Below, in pieces: positions 13,901-26,417 of a DNA stretch of 64,000 bases. The notes below the pieces were generated by a model. The model worked only from the letters and a program-made list of their open reading frames with translations. It had not been told where the DNA came from and made no database searches. The translations under genes and the position numbers were made by a program. Each line of letters starts with the position of its first letter. The stretch's first letter is position 1. Source of the DNA: Caenorhabditis elegans (Eukaryota; Nematoda; Chromadorea; Rhabditida; Rhabditidae); NCBI RefSeq assembly GCF_000002985.6, contig NC_003280.10, forward strand, positions 7,994,501 through 8,058,500, given 5' to 3'.

Positions 13901-14182
13901 TCAATGTCTAAATTTTTTGATATAAAAAAGATACAGAAAAACACAATCACAAAAACATTTTTTACCGTTTTACACACCTGTTAAGAGGAACCATAAAGAC
14001 CGACCAAACATTGTATCTTACCTATTTTATGCATTTCGTACGACTTTTTTTGCATTGAGGTAGACAAAACATTTTCCGCTATCATTTCGTCGTCTTCACA
14101 AGATATTTTTCTATTTTTCTTTTAATCTTTGTCCGAATTATTGATAGAACTTGAACGTTCTCAGAATTTGCAGACGTGTTCG

Positions 14183-16900
14183 ATGACTTCCAAGCCCACA
14201 ACTCAAAAAAGTGTCATGTATCGGATACCTTCAGAGCGAACTTGTAAGTTTGATAGAGTTAGATTAGTAATTTAATTTCTCAAACTGCTACAATTGACAT
14301 TTGAAAGTTAGTCAAAGTTACTGTTTCAGTCATCGTTCAAAAATTAATTTAATTTATGAAGACGGTTTTAACAATCACATGGTATTTTTCCTAGCAGAAT
14401 CGACCTATTACTAACTTTTTAGCTTAAATTTCCCAATATTTCCAGTGGAAAGTCTCCATGAGATGATCGGATCTCGAATGTCAAAAATGTCACTAAAGAA
14501 TACTTTACGTGGAATCTCGAATCCATACGAAAGGGATGAAAATGAGGGAAGTGAGGACATGATTTTCGAATTATTCAAAATTCCAAACAAGAATGAAGCT
14601 TCAATTGGAAAGTTACTGACAGTTAGTGATGCCTTTGCACAATAATCTTTAACCGTGTTATGTTAAGGTTCTTCGTCAATTGGGTCTTAGAGATGATGAT
14701 CCACGACTTGTACCAATGATGGAAAAAATAAAAGATTTCGAGAAAATTGCAGAAGAAAAATGCTCAGAGGCAACCGAACAAAAACATTGGAAACTCACCA
14801 AAGAGCAATTCAAAGAGTTTGTTAATTGTATAGTTCATTTCCAAAAAATGCACAATTCAGATGCATAGCTCCAAGTATTGATATTGTATCACGAGCTCTT
14901 CAAACTGATATGGTTATTCCAAATTGGGTCACTTTTGTTGATCAAATACGTACTTTATTCAATGAATGTAAAGAGATTCGAGAAGGGCAAGTTGCCACAT
15001 ACATTCCACAATTGGCAAGACAATCTCCTAATCTTTGGGCTGTTTCATTGTGCACTGTTGATGGTCAAAGGGTTTGTTCATTTTGTTGGTCTTAATGAAC
15101 CGCTGATAAAAATTTAAACTTTGCCTTTTTGTTAAAGAGACACTTTTTATGACGAGGTTGTTTCCCGATCAAAAATATAGACTTCTAGTTTTATTAACAA
15201 AAAACTTGTTTCTTACTATCAAAAGCGTGGCAAAGAACAATGGTTTTTTGTAGGCATCATTTGGAGATGTGAAGCATCCTTTCTGTGTGCAATCTGTATC
15301 AAAAGCATTTAATTATGCAATTGTTGCATCTGATCTTGGTGCAGATGTAGTTCATTCTTATGTTGGGCAGGAGCCAAGTGGAAGACTATTCAATGAAATA
15401 TGTCTGGATTCAACAAGTTAGTTAACATGGATTTGAAATATTATTAGTTATTGAGTTTTTGAGTACTATTTCTTTTTACACACAGTTCCTCATTAACAAT
15501 GTGAATACAGCCGAGCATTGAGATTACGATAGTCGGAATTTTAGACAAACCACACAACCCTATGGTAAATTCTGGAGCAATTGTGATCACTTCATTGATA
15601 AAAAGCAAAACCAATATGGCGGATCGGTTTGATTTTGTGCTTAATCAGTACAGAAAGATTGCTGGAAATGAATTCATTGGGTTCAACAATGCCACATTTT
15701 TGTCTGAAAGAGCAACTGCTGACAGAAATTACGCGTTGTCATATTTCATGAAAGAGAACAGATGTTTTCCCAAAGAGGTAAACATTTTTCATGCACAACT
15801 GTCACGAAACTTCTGAAATGTCTCTCTAATTTTCAGACAGAATCTCTAACAGATGCACTCGATTTCTACTTCCAATTGTGTTCAGTTGAAGTGACTTGTG
15901 AATCACTTGCAGTAATGGCTTCAACTCTTGCAAATGGTGGAGTGTGTCCAATCACTAATGAGACATGCGTAGATCCAAATCCATGTCGTGATGTTTTATC
16001 ATTAATGTATTCATGTGGAATGTACGATGCATCTGGACAATTTTCATTTAATGTAAGCCGTCTTTTTGATGGAAGTATGTAAAATATATTTTCAGGTCGG
16101 GTTGCCAGCTAAATCAGGAGTATCTGGTGCAATGATAGTGGTGGTGCCTAATGTAATGGGTATTTGTCTATTTTCCCCACCACTGGATTCACTTGGTAAC
16201 AGTTGTAGAGGTGTTGCATTCTGCAAGGTTTGCTATTGTGTTCCATAATAGTATAAAGTAAAAATTTAACATTTTAGAAACTGGTTTCCACTTTCAACTT
16301 TCACAATTATGACTGTCTTGTTCATAACTCCAATATTAAAAGTGATCCAAGAAGAAGAGACATTCGAGAGCGTGATCGATTAATCCCTGTTTTCCACGTG
16401 GCAAGAGCTGGGGATCTCCCAACAATGAGAAGATTGTATATGCAAGGAGAAGATTTGAATACCTCTGATCACGATGATAGAACAGTCTTGCATATTGCAG
16501 CTACTGAAGGATATGAGACAATGATCAAATTCCTGGTTAATGTGGCAAAGGTTGATGTGGATAAGAAAGATCGTTGGGGACGGACTCCGTTGGATGAAGC
16601 TAAATTCTTTAAACATGACCATGTTTCTAGATTTTTAGAAAAAGCAATGAAACGGGTATGTTTAGAAGAAACAACGTGAAAGAATACATAACTGTCCGCT
16701 TTTTGGCTGAACTCTATCAATGTTTCCAAAGACGATAGTGACTTCAAAAAAACTATTTCTCGCACTATTGTTGAGCTGTGTAATACAAATAATTATTTCA
16801 GCCAGAGCAACACAGAAAAGATTCAGTTTCTTCATTGGATACAGACGATGAGATTGATGATGATGGTTTTCCAGAGAAGCCTTCTTTTACAATTGATTAG
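14183..16900 (+). CDS. glna-2: Glutaminase with C-terminal ankyrin repeats
   Basis: Exons 14183-14243, 14446-14621, 14668-14827, 14869-15071, 15254-15416, 15545-15777, 15837-16052, 16096-16227, 16278-16655, 16802-16900 encode 606 residues. The enzyme hydrolyses glutamine to glutamate and ammonia; animal members are mostly mitochondrial, but I cannot call a clear targeting peptide here. The serine-beta-lactamase-like catalytic domain holds the S-x-x-K dyad (S214, K217, in [10 protein letters not shown]), the VATYIPQLA tyrosine motif, and conserved blocks [34 protein letters not shown] and [10 protein letters not shown]. Ankyrin repeats follow at about 484-570, ending in an acidic tail. A TTTGCAG acceptor sits just 5' of the chosen ATG, suggesting trans-splicing. 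An AATAAA lies at 17112-17117. Intron 3 is only 41 nt (14828-14868), forced by reading frame. The symbol relies on remembered adjacency to pgp-11. Confidence 0.9.
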
Positions 16901-18334
16901 TTATTTTTGAATAGTTCCATAACTTTTGCATAAATCAATGAATATGACGTTGTTAGTTTCTCTTCTCTCTTTTCCCCTCTAAAAACATCATATGGTTGTG
17001 AACATATTGAGTGATACGTTTGACCTCCAAAAATCAAACAACGTAAATTAAGATCTTTCTATCGTTTGATTTGTTTTTTTCACATAGTTCTAAACAATTT
17101 CTACCCTATATAATAAAATATTTCAAACAATGATCGAGATTTGTTATTGTTCCTGAATTTTTGAAATGTGTGTTTTGATGTGATGAATGAAATTTCAGAA
17201 CTAAAATATGCCAAGCTATTTCGGCTTAAAAAGAAAACAATTGATAAAATGTATGCTCTTATAAAGTACGCATTTTAATTTTTACTACTCGGCATTCAGA
17301 GGCAACTTCCTGCCACACTTTGGCAACTTATTTAGTGCCACTATGGCAGGAAGTTGCCTCTGAATGCCGAGTAGTCTTTTATCTTATCTTTGTTTTATAG
17401 TGTTTCGTGATCTTTTCTAATTTGTTATTTTCATTCTAAACAATTTTGACAAAGTACATGACGAAAGTTTCAGTTAAAAATTGTTTTCAACTTTTTTTTC
17501 TGACCCAATTTTCCTATAGACAGATCAAACAATTTTTATTTCCACAATTTGTGTTTCAATTTACAATTGTTTACTTCAACTTGTTCCGGCAAAACTGAAA
17601 AAAGCTGATTTTGTGGAATTTTATAAAGCAAAAAAAGTTGCTGTGCTGTTATTTAGCCGTTTTAGTCAGTAGAAACGTTGGTACTCTATGCACCTAGATA
17701 AGACAAATATTTTGCACAAAATCACACATCGGTCTTTTAAAATCGCCCACTTTTCGTTCACATGACCCATCTCGTTTTGCCTCCTCAACTATTTGTTTGT
17801 GTTTTACTCCACTTCGTTCGTTCTTTGATTCGTTAGAATGTTTCGTCTATTTTTATTGAATTTTATCAAATATCCTGAAGAGTCAGCTGAATTACATTGG
17901 CAACTTTCAATTAAATCTTATTTTTAATTCAATTTCAATTGCAAATAAAGGCGGAGAAAATATAATCGGTATAAAAGGGAGGAAGACCACAAGTTCACAA
18001 ATTGAACTGTGGATTCATTGTTTAATTCACATGTTTATTTGTTCATCACGAAAGATGTACATCTAACAATTTCTCACTTTTTAAAAGAAATGTTCATATA
18101 AAAGTCGGTCCCTACTGATTGCTGTGAAACTTCAAAAGAACAATTACGGTTGAATCTTGACTTGTTTTTCAAAATAAAAAGTGGGGGTAAAATGTTTTTG
18201 ACAGTTGGCCATGGCTCGTCCTTCTCTCTGCGTCTCTTTTCTCTATGTTACAATTTTTAATCGGCTCCTCGTATTCTTCTTCTTCTTCTTCTTGTTATTC
18301 TTCATTTCTCTTCAGATTGGTCACTTCGTTCAAA
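16901..18334. other. Intergenic: glna-2 3' flank and promoter of the F-box-like gene
   Basis: Contains the glna-2 poly(A) signal (17112-17117), a perfect inverted repeat (17284-17375, listed separately) and AT-rich upstream DNA for the gene at 18335. A CTTCTTCTTCTTCTT tract at about 18275-18293 precedes the probable trans-splice acceptor (CTCTTCAG, ending about 18315). No other coding signal seen. Confidence 0.6.
17284..17375. repeat. Perfect 32-bp inverted repeat (fold-back element)
   Basis: Left arm 17284-17315 (starts ACTACTCGGCATTCAGAGGC) is the exact reverse complement of the right arm 17344-17375, with a 28-nt loop. The perfect arms imply either a young MITE-like insertion or selection on a hairpin. 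It lies 384 nt past the glna-2 stop and beyond its predicted poly(A) signal. Confidence 0.9.
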
Positions 18335-20481
18335 ATGTCACGTAATCGGTGTCGTTGTGTACGTCTTCCAGTGGTTCGTGTTCAAGATTCATCTGATTTA
18401 CCACAACTTCCAGATGAAATTATTGAAATTATTGTATCCAAAGTTCTTCCAACAGAGGTCAGTTTTTCTTATCATACTTCTTTTGTATATTTTTTCCAAT
18501 TTGAAAAGTGACTATCTTGCAATATCGTTGTACCATTTTTGATGTATGGTCTTGAAGCCCAGTGCCTCAGTATTGACTTACAGTTCTCAATTTTTAATTT
18601 TTTTGATGTGATGCAGAAATTCTTTGAAATATAACTAGGGCCTATTTGGGAAAATGTTGAAAATAAAAACCTTTTTCTTTCAATATTTATTTATTGATAT
18701 ATTCTTGAGTCTGGGGCAAATCTCATGGAAATGAAGAACACGCGAGATAAGTCTCGGATCTGAGTGAAGGTAACCTGAATAAAATAGAAAAAAAATTGTC
18801 AACTTAAATCGTTATTATATTTTATTTGTTAGAGCGAAATCAGTTTGTTCATTGAAAATACCAAAGTATTTATGTATTTTTTTAATAATTGTATATTCTT
18901 TTTTCAGTTAGTTGCTTATGGTTGGGATCAAGTGAGTCGTTCATTTGGTACTTTTGTCCATCGAACTCTGTGCTCAAAAGTATATTATTGTGCACTTCAT
19001 GATCCAGTATGGGAACTGTATCAAACAACTCGCAGTTGCTACGGTAATTAGCTGAATAGAAAAATTTAAAAACATTTCAAGTGTTCTTTTCAGATCTCAA
19101 AAAATTTGACAAATTCTTGATTCTATTGATTAAGAAATACATCTGCCAAGTGGAGGATATTGTTCTTCCAGTTTCTTTGTTTTCACACAGTACGTTTCAA
19201 TGAATAATTGGAGTTTATTTTCTGCAAATTTCAGTTCAACATCTTCTCGAAAAACATTCATTTTTGGCGGCAACTAGTGGAACAGCTTGTAACTTCCGTC
19301 ATCCACAACCTGGAGTTGCATTCACGAATCTAACAAAGTTGACAATTCAAATAGGAGCAGAATGTGGTGGATTGACTTTGTCACATAATTTTGAAAACTT
19401 AAAAGCTTCATCTTCGCTTTGCAAAACTCTTCAAGAAATAAATCTTGATATTGTACTTTCCGACAATGAAGATGTCACTTGTGCTGGATTCAGAGAACTT
19501 CTACGTTTCTTGAAAGAAATATCTTATAAATTGACTGTATGGAATATACGACTTAGTGATAATACAACTACTGGTCAAGGATGGTCTGGTCCTGCAAATT
19601 TGAATAGATACCGTAATAAGATGTTCATTTGTTACATTCGAACTATGATGGACTTATCATTGCAAATAAATCAATTGGAATTGGTCGATAAACGAAAAGC
19701 TTCACCGTACATGCTGGTCATGGCCCATGGAAGAAGAACCATTTATATGTTCCCGGAATTTAAAGTTAGTTTTGTTAAGATCTATTGATCGGTATCTTAA
19801 TTACAAATATTTATGAAAGGTGTGCTGAAAGGCTTTTTGGTTGAGTCTCGCCGCGAGAAAACTTATGGTACATTTTTTCTCGCAACGAGGCCCATCCGTA
19901 TAAATCCGTACGCCTTTAAGTTCGCGTTTCAGAAATATGTGAAATTACGATATTCATAAACGGAATTTATATTTTTAATTCCTTTTTCAGATATGTCGAA
20001 GTTTGGTTATTTGCTATGATATTGGACTTATTGCTCCTGTGTTCAGCCACGAGAATGATCGATTTGATGATTTGATGCATTTTGAGGTTATTAATGTTTT
20101 ATTCAATATTTTCATTTTTATAATTACAGGTTGACGAATCTCATGTACTGTATAAGGCTGACCTACTGGAATATCTGAAATCGGCTCACGGTTGGTATTC
20201 TAGATTTTTTAAACTCACCACTATATTATTCATTCTCAGAACTTCGTGAAGTACGCGTTGTTATTCCTTCAACTTTTTATTCGAGGGTTTCCCGATGTAC
20301 TGAAGGGTGTTTTTCGAATCCAGATTTTGCTTGCTTCAGGTTTGGTATTTCTATTTGGAAATAATTAACGAATTGATCAATTTTCAGAGCTGATGGGTGG
20401 TGTAGTGTTCCAGCCAAACTTCCTGGCGCTCATTTCGAGATTGTAGCCAATGATGGACATGCTTCAGTAGTGACCCAATAA
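18335..20481 (+). CDS. F-box-like protein of unknown substrate
   Basis: Exons 18335-18457, 18908-19043, 19094-19189, 19235-19764, 19991-20086, 20130-20190, 20240-20339, 20388-20481 give 411 residues in one consistent frame. The N-terminus (LPDEIIEIIVSKVL, about 25-38, then a WDQVSRSFGTFVHRTL stretch) resembles an F-box helix pattern of an SCF substrate adaptor. The remainder has leucine-rich segments such as NLTKLTIQIG and TLQEINLDIVL, but no repeat is regular enough to name. Several cysteines cluster near the C-terminus (RCTEGCFSNPDFACF). I chose the second ATG: an acceptor (CTCTTCAG) lies between it and the upstream in-frame ATG at 18245, suggesting trans-splicing. AATAAA at 20742-20747. 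Expression from its own promoter is likely. The F-box assignment is tentative; the gene itself is well supported. Confidence 0.8.
19845..19891. repeat. Imperfect hairpin within an intron
   Basis: GTCTCGCCGCGAGAAAAC (19845-19862) pairs imperfectly with TTTTTCTCGCAACGAGGC (19874-19891) across an 11-nt loop, inside intron 4 of the F-box-like gene. It is GC-richer than the surrounding intron and resembles the common dispersed fold-back fragments of worm introns. Confidence 0.6.
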
Positions 20482-23191
20482 ATCCCCAGAATTAATGCTT
20501 TATGAGTGTACATGAAATTATGAAAGCGGTATTATAATCAACTTATATACTTGTAAATTGTATTGTTTCAATGTGTGAAAACTGGTTCAAAAGTGAGAGG
20601 ACATCTTCCTATTTCTTATTTCTAACGAGTGTTCTTTTCTTTCGAACTGTACCCCATTCATGTCATTTGGTAAAAATGTGTTGTTTGTAATCTATATATT
20701 CACCGATACTCGTGTAAATTTGTGTAAATCCTGACATTGTGAATAAAGCAAATATATTTTGAAAGAAAGAAAGCATAATATCTCGTAGTGGAAACTACAG
20801 TAACTCTTTAATTGTTACAGTAGAGCTGGTGTCGATTTACGGGCTCGATTTCAAACATAATTTCTTTTCAAATTGTGCCAGCGATATTCATTTGTTTTTC
20901 CTTCGTTTTTGTAGTATTTTGTCATTTTCGTGATTTCTATTTGAAAAAATATTACTTGAATTTTCAATTGAGAACTGAATTCGACGAATTCGACTGTAAA
21001 GTAGAAATTCACTAAAAATCAATAAATGCAAATGCGCCCCACCGCACATAATAATTTTCAGTACGGTATGCGGGAAAAAAAAAACTGTTTTTTTCGCGCA
21101 TTTTTTGCATTTTCTCGCCACAAATCTTATTTTCTGTCTGCGTTACATCTCAAAGTCAGCAGAATGAGCGAATGATAACCATCTCTTGTACTGTTTATAA
21201 CCTTCTCTCTTAATTTTTCTTGTTGTAGCCGCCGCTTCCCCCCAGTTCATTTCACCGTGTCTTTCGTTTCTCGAGAACCTTCTTTTTCTTTATTTCTTCC
21301 TTTTTTCTTCAAAAAATCAGTGTCAACAAGCTAGACCAGCTGACTTCTCAACTCTTCGGTCATTGCTCTTTTCGTGTTCATTTTGTTACACTTGTACTGC
21401 GTGCACATATGAAGATGAATTGGCAACGAATTGTTTGCAAAAGAAGTGATCGGAAGCTTAACTTTTCAGTGTGTGGAGCAGTACAAATACCATGTAGCTT
21501 TGTTTTAACTTGTAAGAGAAAAAAAGAGATGAGTAGGCTGGTTATTTCCAATGATTTTGAGATATTTCATGCGAAAAAGTTTACTTTCATCGATCTCACG
21601 AAAAACTTTGCACAACTCTCCTGATCTGCAACCAGAAAATTCGTTGTCCTTTCTGTTTTCTTTCTAAATTTTTTTTCTATTTTCGCTTGCCGTCATTATT
21701 ATTATCCAACATTCGAGAGTATTTAGAGAAAATGAGAGAAAAAATGTGTGCTTTCTTTACAATTGACAGGAGAGAGAGACGTCGGGGAAACCCTCTTCTT
21801 CTGATTCTCACCCATCCCGTTATCATGATCACATGACACTTCCCTCCACTCCGGGGTTCCCCGTACTGAATGTAATCAGTTGGTTGGTCGACTACCCAGT
21901 CGACGGTGAAAACTTCACGCGAGCATCGCAATTTTCATTTATTTTTTCTTAACTTTTCTCGGTATTAACGCATTTTTTTCTTTTGTACGATACGATGCGA
22001 CATGATTCAAGGTTGCCTCGATTGATTTTACTGAATTCAGAAGTTCAACCTGACGATTAGTAATTTTATTTATTTTATTCATCGGAAATACGATTAAATA
22101 CTTAAAGCATTCTCAATATAATTTTATTGACCGTTGACACTCACATGTGAGTTGAGTTGATTTTTAGAAAAGAGACGTAATGGGAAAAAACCACGTGTAG
22201 TGTTATCAGCCATTCTCGAATGTCGTTGAAATTGTGCAATACCCGGACAACCACAATCCAGCGAACAAATTGATAATGATAGTTTGAAAAATTGTGTCAA
22301 CTTATTCAAATTTGCAACAATGTTTAAAAGTGCGTAGATCATGTCTGCGTCTCATCGGGAATGTTGACCGCCTGATGTGCGTGCGCATTCGAAACAATTA
22401 TCATCGACGTTTTCGAATTATTTTCCTCTCGTCTTCTCGGCATGCGTTTGCGTGCAATCATACCGAAGAAACGGTATAGTATACTGTTCAATCAGTTAGT
22501 CACATGTAATAGTTGAAAGGGGTTCCCCATAATGACATGTGATCTTTTCTTCTTTTTCCTTTTCTTCGTACTGTTCTCATGACGTAATGTTCTCTTGATT
22601 GAAAAAGAAGTCGTTGTTGAAGGAGAATTGAAAGAGATGCAGAAAAACAAATTATCGATAAATTTTCTGTTGCTATTCAATAAGATTTTTCAACAGTAAG
22701 GATGTAGTTTGTAACATACGAATATTAACATATCTTTGCACCCCGTATTAAATCTAATTGGAATTAATTTTTTATGTATCAGCAAAAGATGAAATTTTCG
22801 ACCGTCTAATAAAAAAATCATTACTTTTATTTTAATATTACTTGTTGCTTAAAAATGCATTTTCGCTCCAATGACATGGCCGAGGACCGTTTAAGGCCGA
22901 CGTTAATATGCCCATCGTCCAGTGTCCCATACTCTTTTCTACCTCTCCTTTTTCTCTTACTTTCATTTTCTTTGTGTAAGTGTCTGGAACCAGTCTGCTC
23001 CTTCTTTCTCATCTATTTTCACCCTCTCACTTTACTATTTGTTCTCATTTTCTATAAATTGCAACCTACATAGTAACTCATAGAGAGTCCCACTAAATAT
23101 TTATTTAGCCCTCATTCATCAGGCACTTCGATCTCTCTTTACTTTTCACTAATAAAGTTAATTTTACTTTTAATTTCAGATTTCATCTGAT
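20482..23191. other. 2.7 kb intergenic region, zyg-11 upstream DNA
   Basis: Begins with the 3' flank of the F-box-like gene (poly(A) signal 20742-20747). A short repeat-like segment at about 20779-20856 follows. Further on are pyrimidine-rich blocks and a moderately GC-rich stretch near 21770-21910. Short open frames have no splice partners. The zyg-11 trans-splice acceptor ends just before 23180. Confidence 0.55.
20779..20856. repeat. Dispersed-repeat-like segment with CTACAGTAAC inverted pair
   Basis: ACTACAGTAACTC and GTTACAGTAGAG form a short imperfect inverted pair, followed by GTGTCGATTTACGGGCTCGA, a sequence I recall as common in the C. elegans genome. Recognition is from memory and no search was run. 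Confidence 0.45.
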
Positions 23192-25881
23192 ATGGATCAC
23201 AATGCAGCTCTGACGACATGCAGTACCTCGGCCATTCCGAGACTTGCGAGATTGGCGACTGAACGAATTGCTGAGCTCATCGAAAATGGTAAATTTATTG
23301 ATTTCGGCATTTATGGAAATTAAAGTTTCAGATGCTCTGCCAGAGTTTGATCACAAGGTAATCGCCTCATGCAGCAACGATATTTTTGAAGTTCTTCGCC
23401 AAAAAAAGAAACTCAATCATCAAACTTTGCAAACGATGTGCAGTACCTCACGATTCCAAATCAATAAAATTGATTTGATGGGCAACAAGGTTGAGTTGCA
23501 AGATTTGGAGCTTTGTTCGAACCAGAACCTGGTTTCATTCCGACTTGGCGATATTGATTACTTTCCAAGTAAGCAGTTTTTGTTAAAACATTTTAATACA
23601 TTTTTTTTCAGATACGAACAAAATTCAAGTGGCTGACGTGCTTGATACGGCACTCAACCGAACTTCACGACAACAGCTTCGACATCTTGATCTGAGTGGA
23701 CGACACAGAATCACTTCAAATTGGCCGACGTATGTAGCGAGAAAACTTCCTCGTCTGGAAAGTCTTGCTTTCGCTAACAGAAGCACTGCCAACGAAACTT
23801 TGTCACAAATTGGAGCGAGTTTGTTGAATCTTCGGTTCCTGGACATTTCGAGCACCTGTGTCACGGATATTTCTTGCATTTCAAGTCTTCGAAATCTCGA
23901 AGTCCTCATTATGTACAACCTGAACATTTTGAAAGGGGATGTCACAGAGACATTGTCTAATTTGACAAAATTGCGTGTATTAGACATTTCAAGAAAAGTC
24001 AACACAGACTATTTACAAGAAACGTCACAGGATGCTCATCTCGATTTGGCTCTTGGTATCTACAACAGATCTGTGGAAGCAATTGAGAGCGGGACAGCTA
24101 CGCCTTGGGCGGAGCTAAGAGCAATTGATATGTCTGGTTTGAGCATTGTTCAATTTGGTACCGATCGAGCACTGGCATTTGTTGAGAAGATTATTGAGGC
24201 GCATCCGAAATTAGAGCAAATTAGCTTACTTGGTTAGTAATAGTTTTATTCTGGAAATGTAGTGTTTTAATTCTGAAATTACAGCAACTCCACTCGACTC
24301 GTCACTCATTGAGATTCCAAACAGAAATTTGCAAGTGATCAACACAGTCTCGAGAAGATCTATCATTTTTGCATTGTCCCATTATGCAAATCTGGACAGG
24401 CCTGCATTCATCACTCATGCTCTCCATTCTGTGTATTACCAGTTACAGTCCGGCTACGACAAGTTTTCACAGGAGGAGTTGAAAGAGTGTTTACGGCTTG
24501 TGTGTATCTCGATGCAGCAGGGGCTCAACACTTTGCCAGTGCAGATTGCGGGTAGTGCTTGTCTCTATCATCTTTGCAAGTACGTATTATTATTTTATAA
24601 ATGTATTTTCCATGATGGAAACTTTCAGAATGAAGCGAATCAAGAGATTATCAGTAAAAGAAGTCAACAATTGCATTGAACGGTCACTTGACGCAGCAGA
24701 GCAGTATAGAAGCATGACGCAGCTGCAGAAGAACGTCTGGCTTACAATTTGTAATGATTATCTTCTTCATTTGGATGAAATTGATTTCTACCGTACCTGC
24801 AAAGTTGCTCTCGACACGATGCTTTTGAATCGTGATGCCAGCGTTGAGAGAATGACTATTGCAATTGTGTCGATTGTGACTCCAAAGATGCGACCATCAG
24901 AAGCAAAGATTCTAACAACTGAAACCAAATATGTATACCATCTTGTCAAAATCATGAATGATTATCTGGAGGCATATACTCGTGAACATCGAGTTGGACA
25001 CGAACGAGACAATGAAAATGCACTGTATACTCTGAAGTTCACCCTGAGTGCACTCTGGAATCTAACAGACGAATGCCCGGCTACATGCAAAGCATTTTTG
25101 GATGCTGGAGGTGTTCAGATTGCGTTCAGAATTCTCAAAGCTTTTGATTATCATGGAAATGTGCAGACGAAGGTTCTTGGCATCCTCAACAACTTGGCCG
25201 AAGTGGAAGAATTGCATTTGGGACAGCTTTGCAAAAACGAGTATATTTCTGTTCTTATGTATGTTTTTTAATTCGTTGAATTCAATTTAACCAATTTTTT
25301 TCAGTTCTTGTCTTGACGGATCATTCAACGAAGTAGATTCGAAAGGACGGTATCGTGAAGTTGAACGATCTTATTTCGCTGCTGGAATTCTCGCTAATCT
25401 TCTGACCAACACTGATGGTTGGGAGAGTGAAAATCAACGTGACGAAGCTTGCGAAAAGCTCTTGGAGCTTATTGAGCAGTATCCCACACTTCCATCGGCA
25501 ATGGTCTCCTACAAATCTTTCATTCCATTCAGTCGTATTGTTAGAGAGTCAAATTCGAATGGGGCCATCATGTGGTGTTTGTGGGGAGTTCATCACGTTC
25601 TTCAACATCGCGAGAAGAACAAAGCGCCTACGTATGAGAAAGGGTACGTTTTTGATTTACTTTTTTCTTAATTTCAAAAATCATTTCAAAACATTTTCAG
25701 ATACATCGAAATGTTTATGGATTCCGGGCTTTCTCCAATCGTCGAGGATATGTCCCATGGACACTCGAAACACATTCACAATCTGGATATTCGTGTGGTT
25801 CATCTCGCACGAGAAATCATTGACATTGTCTCATGCCATTCACTATCTTCCAGCCCAGTTCGATTAGTCCGTCGAGTTTAG
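23192..25881 (+). CDS. zyg-11: ZYG-11, CUL-2 E3 ligase substrate receptor
   Basis: Exons 23192-23288, 23332-23568, 23612-24232, 24285-24579, 24629-25258, 25305-25643, 25701-25881 encode 799 residues, the length I remember for C. elegans ZYG-11. The N-terminal segment ([15 protein letters not shown]) fits a VHL-box-type contact for elongin C. Leucine-rich repeats follow at about 130-330 ([34 protein letters not shown]). The C-terminal half is an all-helical armadillo-like domain ([35 protein letters not shown]). The worm protein is known to act with CUL-2 in meiosis II progression and embryonic polarity; the family reads N-terminal glycine degrons in vertebrates. A TTTAATTTCAG acceptor lies 12 nt before the ATG, consistent with SL1 trans-splicing. 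It is convergent with hda-2. Confidence 0.95.
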
Positions 25882-26417
25882 TCATTTTTTTGTTTATTTT
25901 TTTTATTATTATTTTTGTTTAGCTTTCCCATTTTCAAAGTCCCCATCTACAGGTATATCAAATTGAAACAAGTTATATTTATACGGGTTGATATTTTTAT
26001 CCGTTTCACCCATAGCAATTAGATTGCATTAAAAACTAAATTAGATGTTTGGTTTCACTATTTTTCACTTCTCCCTGTAATATGTTGAACTGTGAATGTG
26101 ATTACTTCTGTGGATATTTCATCGGTTGTTTCCATTTCTTTTTCTGTACCCATCCCTACTCACAAATTTGCTCGTCCCACTTTCTTTCGCGGGTATTTTT
26201 TCGGGAGTACCATTTCCTCCTTTATGTTTGAAATAGTTGTATATTTTCAGATTCTATTGTGAATGAAAACGTTGAAGCTCTGAAATTTGGTTTATTACTT
26301 GAGAAATTTAGAGATCATGCAACAGAAAACAATATAAAATCGGAAATACTGAAAACCAACACAGAAAAGATTTTTGACAAATTCATCACAGTGTTTAATC
26401 ATTAATTACATGGAAAG
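25882..26417. other. Convergent intergenic region between zyg-11 and hda-2
   Basis: Holds the 3' ends of both genes. On the minus strand AATAAA (TTTATT at 26291-26296) lies 122 nt past the hda-2 stop. T-rich runs follow the zyg-11 stop. No coding potential seen. Confidence 0.6.

Larger units (their letters stand above)
5891..14182. other. 8.3 kb intergenic stretch without a supported gene
   Basis: AT-rich sequence between the pgp-11 start and the glna-2 start, containing the 5' regulatory DNA of both. I found no exon chain with paired splice sites and no tRNA-like box. Open frames are short. The longest, an overlapping antisense pair at 9059-9602, is treated as a finding. Two short tandem repeats (9797-9855 and about 10837-10920) are listed separately. 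Confidence 0.6.

Noticed and set aside
23625-24005. 126-codon minus-strand frame antisense to zyg-11
   Set aside because: Shadow of the leucine-rich repeat exon of zyg-11.
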